A stretch of DNA of 64,000 nt, taken from Thermocoleostomius sinensis A174. Its GTDB lineage: Bacteria > Cyanobacteriota > Cyanobacteriia > Elainellales > Elainellaceae. The notes below the pieces were generated by a model. The model searched no databases. It was not told where the DNA came from and was given only the letters and a program-made list of their open reading frames with translations. Position 1 is the first letter of the stretch, and every line of letters starts with the position of its first letter. The translations under genes and the position numbers were made by a program. Where the stretch lies: contig NZ_CP113797.1 in assembly GCF_026802175.1 (NCBI RefSeq), positions 3,821,026-3,885,025 of the forward strand, read 5' to 3'. This document shows positions 56,080-64,000 of the stretch, one piece after another.

Positions 56080-56253
56080 CTAAAGCCGCCAGCGATCGAT
56101 ATCTAAATCGGTCATTTTAATCGGCATCTGCCCCACGATACTTAAAAACTCTTGAGCATCAATTTTGCGCTGCTTCAAAAGTTCGTGCAGGACGCGGCTA
56201 AGAGCGATACAGGCAGTTTCTAGCCCTTGATGGTCGAAATTGTCTTGGAGCAT
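56080..56253 (-). CDS. Small conserved hypothetical protein
   Basis: Fifty-seven residues from ATG 56253, beginning MLQDNFDHQGLETACIALSR. AGGAG seven bases upstream supports this start over an upstream one. It is mainly helical (VLHELLKQRKIDAQEFLSIV), with no membrane segment or Cys. The family is not recognised with confidence. It is convergent with the low-complexity-tail gene. Confidence 0.6.
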   Translation of the reverse strand: MLQDNFDHQGLETACIALSRVLHELLKQRKIDAQEFLSIVGQMPIKMTDLDIDRWRL

Positions 56254-56461
56254 TGCAGATCTCCTAAAGGAACGATTGGCAAGCAATCTTCATTGATCTT
56301 TACCAACACCATTTCGCTACATCCGTACAAATTTGTCAGCAAATTTTTGTCAGCAAATCGGTTCCTAGTCATCACACACCAGTTATCACACAATAGAGCA
56401 AAGAACCGTCGCGATAGACTATAGTAACCCACCCGTAGTGACATAGAAACTACTCTGTCAC

Positions 56462-56872
56462 ATGACTGTCACATTGACCCAGCATAATAGAACTATCGAA
56501 TTCTACTTGAATATCTATCTACCTATGTCTGGTAATGGTTCACTTCACAAATTGATTGCTAATGTGTCTTTGTTAGCAACCACCATAATCGGTGGTGGAT
56601 TTGTAGAACCAGCGTTGTCTGTTCCAGCTTCACAGTCAGGTTTGCAGCCTGTCCCCCAAGTGATGCAAATTGGTGGATCTCAGGCTATTCAGAAATCAGA
56701 AGATTCAGTGAATGGCCTAGCTGTGATTGGCATCGCCCTCGCTGGCAGTGCAGCGATCGGGTTAGGATTAAGTGCAATCGTAGACCGCAAGCGTCCTACT
56801 AAGCTAATGTGGAGCACTTCGACCGGAAGAACGATGCCCCCTCAGCATCCAGTAGTAGTTTTGATCAGATGA
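56462..56872 (+). CDS. Small membrane protein, possibly the first part of a frameshifted gene
   Basis: A 136-codon frame. A signal-like segment (LIANVSLLATTIIGGGF) lies near residues 32-48 and a second hydrophobic helix (GLAVIGIALAGSAAIGLGLS) near 85-105; the true start may be the ATG at 56525. The last 25 residues (WSTSTGRTMPPQHPVVVLIR) look out of frame, and its stop TGA overlaps the ATG of the next frame. Reading from about 56809 in the next frame gives a smooth polar linker into a conserved helical domain, so both may be one protein. Confidence 0.55.
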   Translation: MTVTLTQHNRTIEFYLNIYLPMSGNGSLHKLIANVSLLATTIIGGGFVEPALSVPASQSGLQPVPQVMQIGGSQAIQKSEDSVNGLAVIGIALAGSAAIGLGLSAIVDRKRPTKLMWSTSTGRTMPPQHPVVVLIR

Positions 56873-57033
56873 GTTCCAGTCTTCAGCGAAAACTACTACG
56901 ACTGCTGCACGACGATCGCGGGGCCGCCCAACGCCTGTTTGCGCACACCCGGTTGAAATATCCTGGCAAGTCGCCTAACTGGTACGCTGAAAAGATTATT
57001 TATGACCTAGAGCGCGATCGCGGGAAGTACTAG
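56869..57033 (+). CDS. Small conserved cyanobacterial domain
   Basis: Fifty-four residues from ATG 56869: MSSSLQRKLLRLLHDDRGA followed by a helix and SPNWYAEKIIYDLERDRGKY. The frame is open back to about 56800. The domain recalls C-termini of cyanobacterial membrane proteins (RKLLRLLHDDR ... EKIIYDLERDR), which supports a fusion with the preceding gene. The ATGA overlap would otherwise allow translational coupling. Confidence 0.6.
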   Translation: MSSSLQRKLLRLLHDDRGAAQRLFAHTRLKYPGKSPNWYAEKIIYDLERDRGKY

Positions 57034-57042
57034 CATTTTCCC

Positions 57043-57561
57043 TTAGCCCACCACTTGCGACCAGGTTGAAAGGACAAATACTGCCATTGCCAAAACGGCT
57101 AGTAATCCTTCAATCAATTTCCCGACGATCGACCCGACAACAATACCGATCGCTGACTTTGCCGCTACCTTCAGGTTGAGATCGCGACGATACAATAATT
57201 CGCCGATGATGGCACCCAACAGTGGTCCAATTAACAAGCCCAGTAATGGCCCGCCAAAGGGCAAAGCTGGCAGAAGCCCAAACACTCCTAATAGAAGCCC
57301 AACAATAGCGCCAATTTGCCCCCACTGGCTGCCTCCTGCCTGTTTGACGCCCCAATAAGCAGCCAAAAAGTCGATGCCAATACTAGCAGCAAACACGAGC
57401 AGCGCCACTGTCAAAGGGATACCTAACCCAGCAAAGCCCTGGGTAAAGCCCCAAACAATAATGCCAATCACAATCAAAATTGACCCTGGAATCCCTGGAA
57501 CGAATGCTCCAATCACCCCAATTGCCATCAGTGCAACTAAAAACCAGTAGAGTGTCACCAT
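57043..57561 (-). CDS. DUF456 family membrane protein
   Basis: A 172-residue very hydrophobic protein with about five membrane helices and Gly-rich loops (FVPGIPGSILIVIGIIVWGF, GQIGAIVGLLLGVFGLLPAL, GGPLLGLLIGPLLGAIIGEL), typical of DUF456. The family is widespread and uncharacterised. It lies convergent with the small helical-domain gene, 10 bp apart. Confidence 0.85.
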   Translation of the reverse strand: MVTLYWFLVALMAIGVIGAFVPGIPGSILIVIGIIVWGFTQGFAGLGIPLTVALLVFAASIGIDFLAAYWGVKQAGGSQWGQIGAIVGLLLGVFGLLPALPFGGPLLGLLIGPLLGAIIGELLYRRDLNLKVAAKSAIGIVVGSIVGKLIEGLLAVLAMAVFVLSTWSQVVG

Positions 57562-57677
57562 TGTTGTCTCGCGATAAAAGTTTCAATAAAGACCATTTCA
57601 ATACAATCGATGGCGTAGCATTTATGCTAGCGGCAGAAAATAGCCGATTCTATTGCAATTTAGAGTTGCCTAATTTC

Positions 57678-58328
57678 CTACACTGGTTGCGCTTGCCTCA
57701 GCGTTATCTCTAGTTTATCGGCAATGCCAGCAATCCAGTTCTCGTCTTGTTTGGTGTAACTGCGAGGGGCATTGGCTGCCAAAATTAATACCCCTTGGCT
57801 GCCAATCGGCTGACAAATCACGCCCTGCGTATTTTCCGGTAAGTAGTTAAACTCGATTTTGCCTGGATACAGATTGAGATTCACCAAATAGACGGGGCGT
57901 TGTGTTGTGAGCACCCGCTGTACAATTGCACCTGGTTGAACCTCAACCGCTGGTCCCAAAATGCCGCGTCGTAGCAGGACATGACCGTCATACCAGAGGA
58001 CGATCGATTTTGTCACCGTATTTGTTAACAGCAAATGGGTGGCCCAAGCGAGTTCGGTTTTGACCCCTTCGGATAGGTCCGGAGCTAGCTCGAACCCTTC
58101 TTCTCCGGCTAATATCACAGCATCCGGCGGTGTTGGTTGAATGCGCTGCCACAGCAACCCAGTCAAAATCAAGAGCGCACTTAAGATCACCCCCAGCACA
58201 TCTGAACGGGCTTGAGAGTCAGTTAAGACGGGCGTCAGCAGGCGATTAATCAGCAGAAGGGTTCCAGCTAATATTCCCGCTACGATTGGCAACTGCCGCA
58301 ACACTTGATTTTGATCTGGTTTTGCCAT
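57678..58328 (-). CDS. Cofactor assembly of complex C subunit B (CCB2/CCB4-like)
   Basis: A 216-residue protein with two N-terminal membrane helices (PIVAGILAGTLLLINRLL and VLGVILSALLILTGLLW) and a soluble GAF-like C-terminal domain. It matches the CCB2/CCB4 family, needed to attach heme ci to cytochrome b6 of the b6f complex on thylakoids. Features include WYDGHVLLRRGILGP and VICQPIGSQGVLILAAN. In plants CCB2 and CCB4 form a pair; only one member is seen here. Confidence 0.85.
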   Translation of the reverse strand: MAKPDQNQVLRQLPIVAGILAGTLLLINRLLTPVLTDSQARSDVLGVILSALLILTGLLWQRIQPTPPDAVILAGEEGFELAPDLSEGVKTELAWATHLLLTNTVTKSIVLWYDGHVLLRRGILGPAVEVQPGAIVQRVLTTQRPVYLVNLNLYPGKIEFNYLPENTQGVICQPIGSQGVLILAANAPRSYTKQDENWIAGIADKLEITLRQAQPV

Positions 58329-58475
58329 TGTTCAATTGCCCTGGATGCGATTACCGCTATGTCGATCTTGACACAAAGCTTGCGCTTCACCCTGACCATT
58401 CCAGCAATCGTGTGTACGATATCTAGAGGAATGGTTTGAATTGCTCTGTAAAAATCCTTAAAAAGGAGCAGTCGT

Positions 58476-59780
58476 GTGGATCTACTCAGTAGTCTACTTT
58501 CGTTGTTTCTGGGTGGGCCGCCCAACGTTGGAGCGCAGTCTGTGAATTGGTCAGGGGTAATCAGCGAAGCCACGATCGACTCGCTAATTATGGAAGTAGC
58601 AGACCCCGATCCGATGGCCACAATAGCCGTGCAGCAACATCTAGAGGCACTTGCAAGCCAAGGGCTATCGAGCGAGCGGCAGGGAGTTTGGCTGCGGATA
58701 GGAGATCAGGTTGTGGCAGAAAATATGGGAACGGTACCCCTACCAGCGGCCTCTCTGACCAAAATTCCCACCACGCTAGTGGCCCTGGCAACTTGGGGTC
58801 CGGATCACCAGTTTGAAACCATTGTTAGTACGACTGGAGCCATCGAAGCCGGAGTGTTGCAAGGGAATTTAATTGTGCATAGTGAAAGCGACCCCTTCTT
58901 TGTGTGGGAAGAAGCGATCGCCTTAGGAAATGCATTAAATCAAGCCGGGATTCAACAGATAGCAGGTGATTTGGTGATTTCTGGTAACTTTGCCATGAAC
59001 TTTGAAACCGATCCGATCACTGCTGGAACGTTTCTAAAGCAGGGGTTCGATTCTAACCTGTGGACGGACGAAGTAGAAGCACAATATCAACAGTTGCCAC
59101 CTGCTACACCCCGTCCTCGCCTTGCTTTGGCTGGAACTGTGCGCCTTGCTACTGCCGCCGATCGCGAGCGTTCAACGCCGATTGTGAAACATCAATCGCT
59201 GCCGTTGATTAATATATTGCGAGGAATGAATATTTACAGCAATAACATTATTGCTGAGATGTTATCTGACATCTTAGGAGGGGCTGCCGCCCTAGCCGAG
59301 CAGGCCGCTACCATCGCTAACGTACCACCCGAAGAAATTCAGTTAATCAACGGATCGGGACTTGGTGAGGAAAACCGGATTTCACCTAGGGCGGTTACCT
59401 CGATGCTGGTCTCAATTCAAAAATATCTGCAACCGCGACAAATGTCGATCGCAGATGTGTTTCCAGTCATCGGACGAGATGGCGGCACGCTAAATGGGCG
59501 CAACATTCCACAAGGAGCCGTTTTAAAAACAGGAACGCTGAATGCCGTCAGTTCCCTAGCAGGTGTGATTCCAACTCGCAATCGTGGCCTAGTGTGGTTC
59601 ACAATCATTAACTTAGGGGCGGGCGATCTTCAGTTCTTTCACGATCAACAGGACTTTCTGCTGCAAAAGCTGCAAACCGCCTGGGGCGTCGCCGCGGTCG
59701 TACCGCCTACGATTACCCCTAACCCTGCCCGACTCAGAACCTTCCAGTTAGGAGCCGCCGATCGCAATCAGCGAATTTAG
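58476..59780 (+). CDS. dacB: D-alanyl-D-alanine carboxypeptidase/endopeptidase (PBP4, S13)
   Basis: A 434-residue S13 penicillin-binding protein. The SxxK motif is in AASLTKIPTTLVAL near residues 91-94, SNN in MNIYSNNIIAEML and KTG in VLKTGTLNAVSS. It trims peptidoglycan stem peptides in the periplasm. GTG start with AAGGAG eight bases upstream. The N-terminal segment (SSLLSLFLGGPPNVGAQS) is a weak signal peptide. Divergent from the CCB gene. Confidence 0.93.
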   Translation: MDLLSSLLSLFLGGPPNVGAQSVNWSGVISEATIDSLIMEVADPDPMATIAVQQHLEALASQGLSSERQGVWLRIGDQVVAENMGTVPLPAASLTKIPTTLVALATWGPDHQFETIVSTTGAIEAGVLQGNLIVHSESDPFFVWEEAIALGNALNQAGIQQIAGDLVISGNFAMNFETDPITAGTFLKQGFDSNLWTDEVEAQYQQLPPATPRPRLALAGTVRLATAADRERSTPIVKHQSLPLINILRGMNIYSNNIIAEMLSDILGGAAALAEQAATIANVPPEEIQLINGSGLGEENRISPRAVTSMLVSIQKYLQPRQMSIADVFPVIGRDGGTLNGRNIPQGAVLKTGTLNAVSSLAGVIPTRNRGLVWFTIINLGAGDLQFFHDQQDFLLQKLQTAWGVAAVVPPTITPNPARLRTFQLGAADRNQRI

Positions 59781-59880
59781 TTCCATCCTAAGGCAGGGCT
59801 TTATTGCTGATGGGGGGTGAATGGGTAATGAGTAATAGGACTACCATTTCCCATCACCCACTACCCAGTTCCGACCTTTA

Positions 59881-60495
59881 TTACACCGCTGCGAAGAATT
59901 CCTTCGACTTCACCGGGTCAGGATTCATCGTGGCATCGCCAGGTTTCCAGTTAGCGGGGCAAACTTCATCGGGATGCGACTGCACATATTGAATCGCTTG
60001 CAGGGTGCGCAGCGTTTCGTCTACACTCCGACCAAAGGCTAAGTTGTTCACCGTTGAGTGCTGAATTACACCATCTTTATCAATGATGAACAGACCTCGC
60101 AGGGCTACACCTGCTTCTGGGTCAAGAACATTGTATGCGGTGCTAATTTCTTTTTTGATGTCAGAAACCAGCGGATAGCTAAGATCGCCAACACCGCCCG
60201 ATTTCCGATCGGTTTGAACCCAGGCTAAGTGCGAGAATTCGCTGTCTACCGATACGCCCAAAACTTCGGTGTTGATCGCTTTGAATTCTTCGTAACGATC
60301 GCTAAAGGCAGTAATTTCGGTTGGGCAAACGAACGTGAAGTCTAGCGGGTAGAAAAATAGCACCACGTACTTGCCACGATAGTCAGACAGCTTGATCGTC
60401 TTAAATTCTTGATCGTATACAGCGGTTGCTGTGAAATCTGGTGCAGATTGACCAACCCGAAGACAACCTTCAGTCGCGTAAGCCATGAACGACAC
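59881..60495 (-). CDS. 2-Cys peroxiredoxin
   Basis: A 204-residue typical 2-Cys peroxiredoxin that reduces peroxides with thioredoxin. The peroxidatic Cys is in [15 protein letters not shown] near residue 56, with Thr and the conserved Arg (in [10 protein letters not shown]) nearby. The resolving Cys is in [13 protein letters not shown] near residue 178. The N-terminus ([18 protein letters not shown]) is typical of cyanobacteria, so the second ATG (MAYATEG, three residues in) may be the real start. Single gene, likely highly expressed. Confidence 0.95.
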   Translation of the reverse strand: MSFMAYATEGCLRVGQSAPDFTATAVYDQEFKTIKLSDYRGKYVVLFFYPLDFTFVCPTEITAFSDRYEEFKAINTEVLGVSVDSEFSHLAWVQTDRKSGGVGDLSYPLVSDIKKEISTAYNVLDPEAGVALRGLFIIDKDGVIQHSTVNNLAFGRSVDETLRTLQAIQYVQSHPDEVCPANWKPGDATMNPDPVKSKEFFAAV

Positions 60496-60754
60496 TCCTT
60501 AAATATGCAACTTGCGTCTACTTGATTTCGTTCGTTTTGATTCGTTCTGTACTTGCTGATTGGACCGAGGGATTAAGCCAAGCGTTGGAAAGCACGCGAA
60601 CCCCTTGCCAATTCATAAATTACGAACTGTTACAACTATATCATACTCATAACGATTTTGAGTAGGGGTTCCAAGTTGCTACGACAAATGTCTGCCTGCT
60701 TAACGTAACATCAATGACTTACATGATGCGTTCAATAACGCCATTTTGTCCCCC

Positions 60755-61531
60755 TTACATGCCCATAATTTCATAGCCAGCGTCAACGTACAAAATTTGT
60801 CCGGTGATGCCGCTTGCGAGATCGCTGCACAAAAACGCGGCTGTATTTCCAACTTCACCTTGAGTGACCGTCCGACGCAACGGTGCAACCGTCTCTACAT
60901 GGTGGATCATATCCAAAATACCGCCTACTGCCGACGACGCCAATGTGCGAATGGGCCCTGCTGAAATGCCGTTGACTCGCACCTGTTGCGGTCCTAACTC
61001 AGAAGCCAAATAGCGTACATTCATTTCTAATGCGGCTTTGGCGATCCCCATCGTGTTGTAGTTAGGAATGACCCGCACGCCTCCCAAATAAGTCAGCGTC
61101 ACAATGCTGCCTCCTTCAGTCATCAGGGGTTTGGCAGCACGGCTAAGACTAATCAATGAATAGGCACTGATCTCGATCGCTTGCGTGAAATCTTGACGAG
61201 AGACGCTGCTAAAGTCACCACTGAGGGACTCTTTGCTGGCAAATGCCAAGCAGTGAATTAAGCAATCCAATCGTCCCCATTTTTCGCGGATCGCCTCAAA
61301 GGTGGCTTGAATCTGTGCTTCATTTTGGACATCGCAAGGCAAAAACAAGGTCGGTTGCAGTGGCTCAACCAACTCGGCCACTTTCTTTTCAAACCGTCCC
61401 TTTTCGTCGGGTAGATACGTTACCCCAAGATTGGCGCCAGCTTTATGAAGTTGTTGTGCAATGCCCCAGGCGATCGATCGGTTATTGGCAATGCCCGTTA
61501 CTAGGGCGTTTTTTCCGGTCAAGTCCAGCAT
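60755..61531 (-). CDS. fabI: Enoyl-ACP reductase (NADH)
   Basis: The final reductase of the fatty-acid elongation cycle (258 residues). The nucleotide fold begins LTGKNALVTGIANNRSIAWG with the FabI-type G-x5-S-I-A-x-G motif, and the catalytic Tyr and Lys are in VIPNYNTMGIAKAALE (Y-x6-K). LPCDVQNEAQ and DFSSVSRQDF match the family. The upstream gene on this strand is the MBL-fold gene, 160 bp away. Confidence 0.96.
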   Translation of the reverse strand: MLDLTGKNALVTGIANNRSIAWGIAQQLHKAGANLGVTYLPDEKGRFEKKVAELVEPLQPTLFLPCDVQNEAQIQATFEAIREKWGRLDCLIHCLAFASKESLSGDFSSVSRQDFTQAIEISAYSLISLSRAAKPLMTEGGSIVTLTYLGGVRVIPNYNTMGIAKAALEMNVRYLASELGPQQVRVNGISAGPIRTLASSAVGGILDMIHHVETVAPLRRTVTQGEVGNTAAFLCSDLASGITGQILYVDAGYEIMGM

Positions 61532-61690
61532 GTCATGTTACTCATTGCAAGGTTTAGCAATAGGAGAATACTGAAAAATGGGGACGGAAGGCTAGCGAGG
61601 AGAGGGTGGGGAGTAGAGAGTCGGGAGTCGGGGAGAGGAATTCACCTCATCTACTCATTTACTTGTCTGCTCTCTTTTGCTCCTATCTTT

Positions 61691-62356
61691 TCAAAGTTCT
61701 GGTTTTTGCTCTAGGTAGGTGTCTAGGTCAAGGGCGGCTAGTCGTTCGTAAGCACGATCGATGTAGCGTTGTCCGCGCAAAAAGCCGGTGTTGGCTCCGG
61801 GGCACAGATAATGCAACGTTTCGGGAGAGAATCGATCGCGCAAGTATTGTACGCTGTTAAGTTGTCTGCGCCAGTGAAACGTTTTGCCGATACGAAGTGG
61901 AACTGGATTGCCTTGCTGATTAGGCAAGAGGTGTCGCCCGGTGAACAGAACCCCACCTTGATCGCAATGATAGAGACAGGACGAGCCAGGAGTATGGCCA
62001 GGAGTCCAAATGGCTTGACTGGTGGGGCTAAGCGTAAAGTCATGCTGGAATCGGCTAACCTCTATGCCAGGGAGTAGGTACGCTTCTTGCTCTTGAATTA
62101 GAATTTGACAGTTGAGAGTTTGCTGTATCTCCTTAACATTGGCGATCGCGGTGCGATGGGTCAAAAATAACCAACGGACGCCGTGCTGCTGCAAAAACGA
62201 TCGATTGGGTTCGTCCCAGACTGGACAATCAATCAGGATATTTCCTAAGTTTTCTAAAATAAAGTAAGACGTGCCTCCCATTGTGTCGCGATTTGGGGGA
62301 AAGGCAAATATTGTATTAAAAACGGGACGGGGGTTTTTGGGCGGAGTTTGCTGCAT
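61691..62356 (-). CDS. MBL-fold protein with degenerate metal site
   Basis: A 221-residue metallo-beta-lactamase-fold protein. The fold is clear: TSYFILENLGNILIDCP, WTPGHTPGSSCLYH and VLFTGRHLLPNQQ. But the H-x-H-x-D-H motif is replaced by LTHRTAIANV, and the Asp usually found in the TGD strand is Arg. Only scattered His ligands remain, so it probably does not bind two zinc ions in the usual way and may have lost hydrolase activity. A conserved family with this change exists in cyanobacteria by my recollection; the role is unknown. Confidence 0.8.
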   Translation of the reverse strand: MQQTPPKNPRPVFNTIFAFPPNRDTMGGTSYFILENLGNILIDCPVWDEPNRSFLQQHGVRWLFLTHRTAIANVKEIQQTLNCQILIQEQEAYLLPGIEVSRFQHDFTLSPTSQAIWTPGHTPGSSCLYHCDQGGVLFTGRHLLPNQQGNPVPLRIGKTFHWRRQLNSVQYLRDRFSPETLHYLCPGANTGFLRGQRYIDRAYERLAALDLDTYLEQKPEL

Positions 62357-62560
62357 TCGCGTGTATGAAGGCTTTCAGCGGACTGATTGAAGAGGGTATC
62401 CTGGAGATCTACCCACTGTAGGTATGAGTGTGGTTTTTTATTAAGGGTTGTTTCTGGAAGGGCGGTTTGTCGAAGGATTGTTGATTGCTTCGCTGGCCGA
62501 CTATGATTGACCGATTTGATGACGCTGGCCTGCTTAAAAAATTCTGTTGAGATTCACAGC

Positions 62561-64000
62561 ATGATTTGGTTCATTCTTCTGCTACTAGGAATCCTAACGT
62601 ACTTCTCCTACTTCATCGTAGAACGAAGCGTGGCGCATATTACCAAGACTCCAGTTTGGGTGCTTTGGCTGGTTATGATGTTTCCTGCCTTTGTCTGGGC
62701 AGGATGGATCGTTATCAATGGAGAGGCCCGCACGCCGATCGGACTGATTCTTGGCGCTATTCTGCTTAGTTCAACACTGTATTGGTTCCTAGTGCAGTGG
62801 GGACGTGTACCACAGCCCAATTCAACCCAGTCTCAACCGAAGGACACGGAACAGAAACAAGACACTTTAAAAGCTTTAACTGCTGTGACTGAACGACAAC
62901 CAAGCCCACGCCCAATTAACAAGGAAGAAGAAGCCAATCTGCAAAACTGTTTTCCTTGGTCGGTTTACTATCTACAAAATATTGAACACCGTCCCCAAGC
63001 ATTAATTTGCCGAGGTCAATTGCGAACATCGCCGGAGGTGGCGTACAACACGGTGCGAGACAACATTGAGTCGTATTTTCACGATCGCTTTCTGGTGGTG
63101 TTTCAGGAAGGATTGAATGGCAAACCATTTTTTGTGCTGGTTCCTAATCCTAGAGCCAAAACAAAAACAGCCGCCAACGATCGCTCCGTTCGCCCCGGCT
63201 TAGCGCTGGGATTGCTATTTGCCACGCTGGTAACGACCACGTTGGCAGGCGCTATGTTGCTCAATAGCAGTGATACTTCTCAATTGCCTAGCGATCTGCC
63301 GTCTTTGTTGGCGGGCTGGCCCTACGCCTTGGCGCTGATGACCGTGCTAGGCATCCATGAGCTTGGCCATTACTTAGCGGCTCGCTATTATCGGGTTCGT
63401 GCCACGTTGCCCTATTTCATTCCGGTGCCGCCAGCGGCCATCTTTCCATTCGGTACATTTGGCGCTTTTATTCAACTGCGATCGCCGATTCCTAACCGTA
63501 CAGCGTTGTTTGATGTCGGTATTGCTGGCCCCCTATCGGGCTTCATTGCCACAATTCCGGTGTTATGGTGGGGATTGGCCAACTCCGAGATTGTCGATCT
63601 CAGTGAGCAGTCGAGCATTCTCAACTTTGATTCCTTTCAACCAACGGCATCTCTGTTAATTGCCCTACTTAGTAAGATTGCCTTGGGCAGTGCTTTGACC
63701 AGTAACCATGCGCTCAATTTGCATCCAGTGGCGATCGCAGGCTGTTTGGGGCTAATTATTACAGCATTGAATTTAATGCCTGTGGGCCAATTAGATGGTG
63801 GGCACATTGTTCATGCCATGTTTGGGCAGCGAACAGGAGCCATGATTGGGCAAATTACTCGCCTATTAGTGCTGGCGCTGGCGCTGATTGTGCAGCGAGA
63901 GTTATTTCTGTGGGCAATTTTGCTGTTTTTTATGCCTGTGGTTGATGAACCTGCCCTTAACGATGTCAGCGAATTAGATAATGGTCGTGATTTTCTGGGT
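62561..64000 (+). CDS. Site-2 protease family protein (EGY-like, M50), truncated at the window edge
   Basis: The first 480 residues of a membrane metalloprotease; the frame is open to the last base. Two N-terminal helices (MIWFILLLLGILTYFSY, VWVLWLVMMFPAFVWAGW) and a soluble domain (about 125-210, AYNTVRDNIESYFHDRFLVV) precede the protease: His266-Glu-x-x-His270 in GIHELGHYLAARYY and Asp412 in LMPVGQLDGGH complete the zinc site. GxxPxP-type FIPVPP and GAFIQLRSPIPNR are EGY signatures. It resembles plant chloroplast EGY1/EGY2 and cyanobacterial homologues, cutting membrane proteins inside the bilayer. Confidence 0.92.
   Translation, partial: MIWFILLLLGILTYFSYFIVERSVAHITKTPVWVLWLVMMFPAFVWAGWIVINGEARTPIGLILGAILLSSTLYWFLVQWGRVPQPNSTQSQPKDTEQKQDTLKALTAVTERQPSPRPINKEEEANLQNCFPWSVYYLQNIEHRPQALICRGQLRTSPEVAYNTVRDNIESYFHDRFLVVFQEGLNGKPFFVLVPNPRAKTKTAANDRSVRPGLALGLLFATLVTTTLAGAMLLNSSDTSQLPSDLPSLLAGWPYALALMTVLGIHELGHYLAARYYRVRATLPYFIPVPPAAIFPFGTFGAFIQLRSPIPNRTALFDVGIAGPLSGFIATIPVLWWGLANSEIVDLSEQSSILNFDSFQPTASLLIALLSKIALGSALTSNHALNLHPVAIAGCLGLIITALNLMPVGQLDGGHIVHAMFGQRTGAMIGQITRLLVLALALIVQRELFLWAILLFFMPVVDEPALNDVSELDNGRDFLG

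Overview
The window is cyanobacterial chromosome. The evidence is dense GCGATCGC (HIP1) sites, a DNA polymerase III alpha subunit split by the cyanobacterial DnaE split intein, a CCB2/CCB4-type cytochrome b6f assembly factor, an EGY-like site-2 protease, a CugP-type UDP-glucose pyrophosphorylase, a DUF1995 protein and the cyanobacterial low-complexity-tail membrane protein. Gene content and moderate GC fit a filamentous Leptolyngbya-like lineage, but the species cannot be named from sequence alone. No complete insertion sequence, prophage or CRISPR array was seen.

Layout. 0-4.3 kb: fused CobA-HemD (tetrapyrrole), Cu/Zn superoxide dismutase, orphan ATP-grasp ligase. 4.3-8.6 kb: both halves of split dnaE lie next to each other on the same strand, separated only by 337 bp that holds a Uma2-family nuclease remnant; this is the most unusual arrangement in the window. 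8.9-13.6 kb: shikimate kinase, an SmtA metallothionein with an SmtB-type operator, a ChaB-domain protein, a single-domain ThrE-like exporter, CugP. 13.9-17.6 kb: a small catabolic cluster (ATZ/TRZ-like amidohydrolase, Rid protein, isochorismatase-fold hydrolase, cupin) that looks like an undescribed nitrogen-scavenging or detoxification route. 17.8-25 kb: tRNA-Arg(CCG), Ada, ZIP transporter, UvrC, a tandem-repeat/terminator locus, ClC channel, GST. 26.5-34.3 kb: PutA, secreted CAP-RTX protein, cysteine synthase, S10 peptidase.

34.5-38.2 kb is a decaying iron-siderophore uptake locus: a truncated AraC-type regulator, a TonB-dependent receptor missing much of its barrel, and a frameshifted FecB-like binding protein, all on one strand. 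38.2-49 kb: a sensor kinase coupled to an S41 protease, a second cysteine synthase, a PPP-type phosphatase, GlgX, GcvH. 48-52.4 kb: a hybrid histidine kinase followed by a response-regulator adenylate cyclase, probably one cAMP signalling operon. 52.7-64 kb: PhzF, L,D-transpeptidase, small cyanobacterial proteins, b6f assembly factor, PBP4-type carboxypeptidase, 2-Cys peroxiredoxin, FabI, a degenerate MBL protein, and the start of an EGY-like membrane protease that runs off the right edge.

Intergenic DNA is rich in short tandem duplications, GGG-rich tracts able to form G-quadruplexes, and a MITE-like palindromic repeat of about 175 bp with CGGAC terminal inverted repeats. Related fragments appear to have entered the 5' ends of uvrC and the TonB receptor gene.
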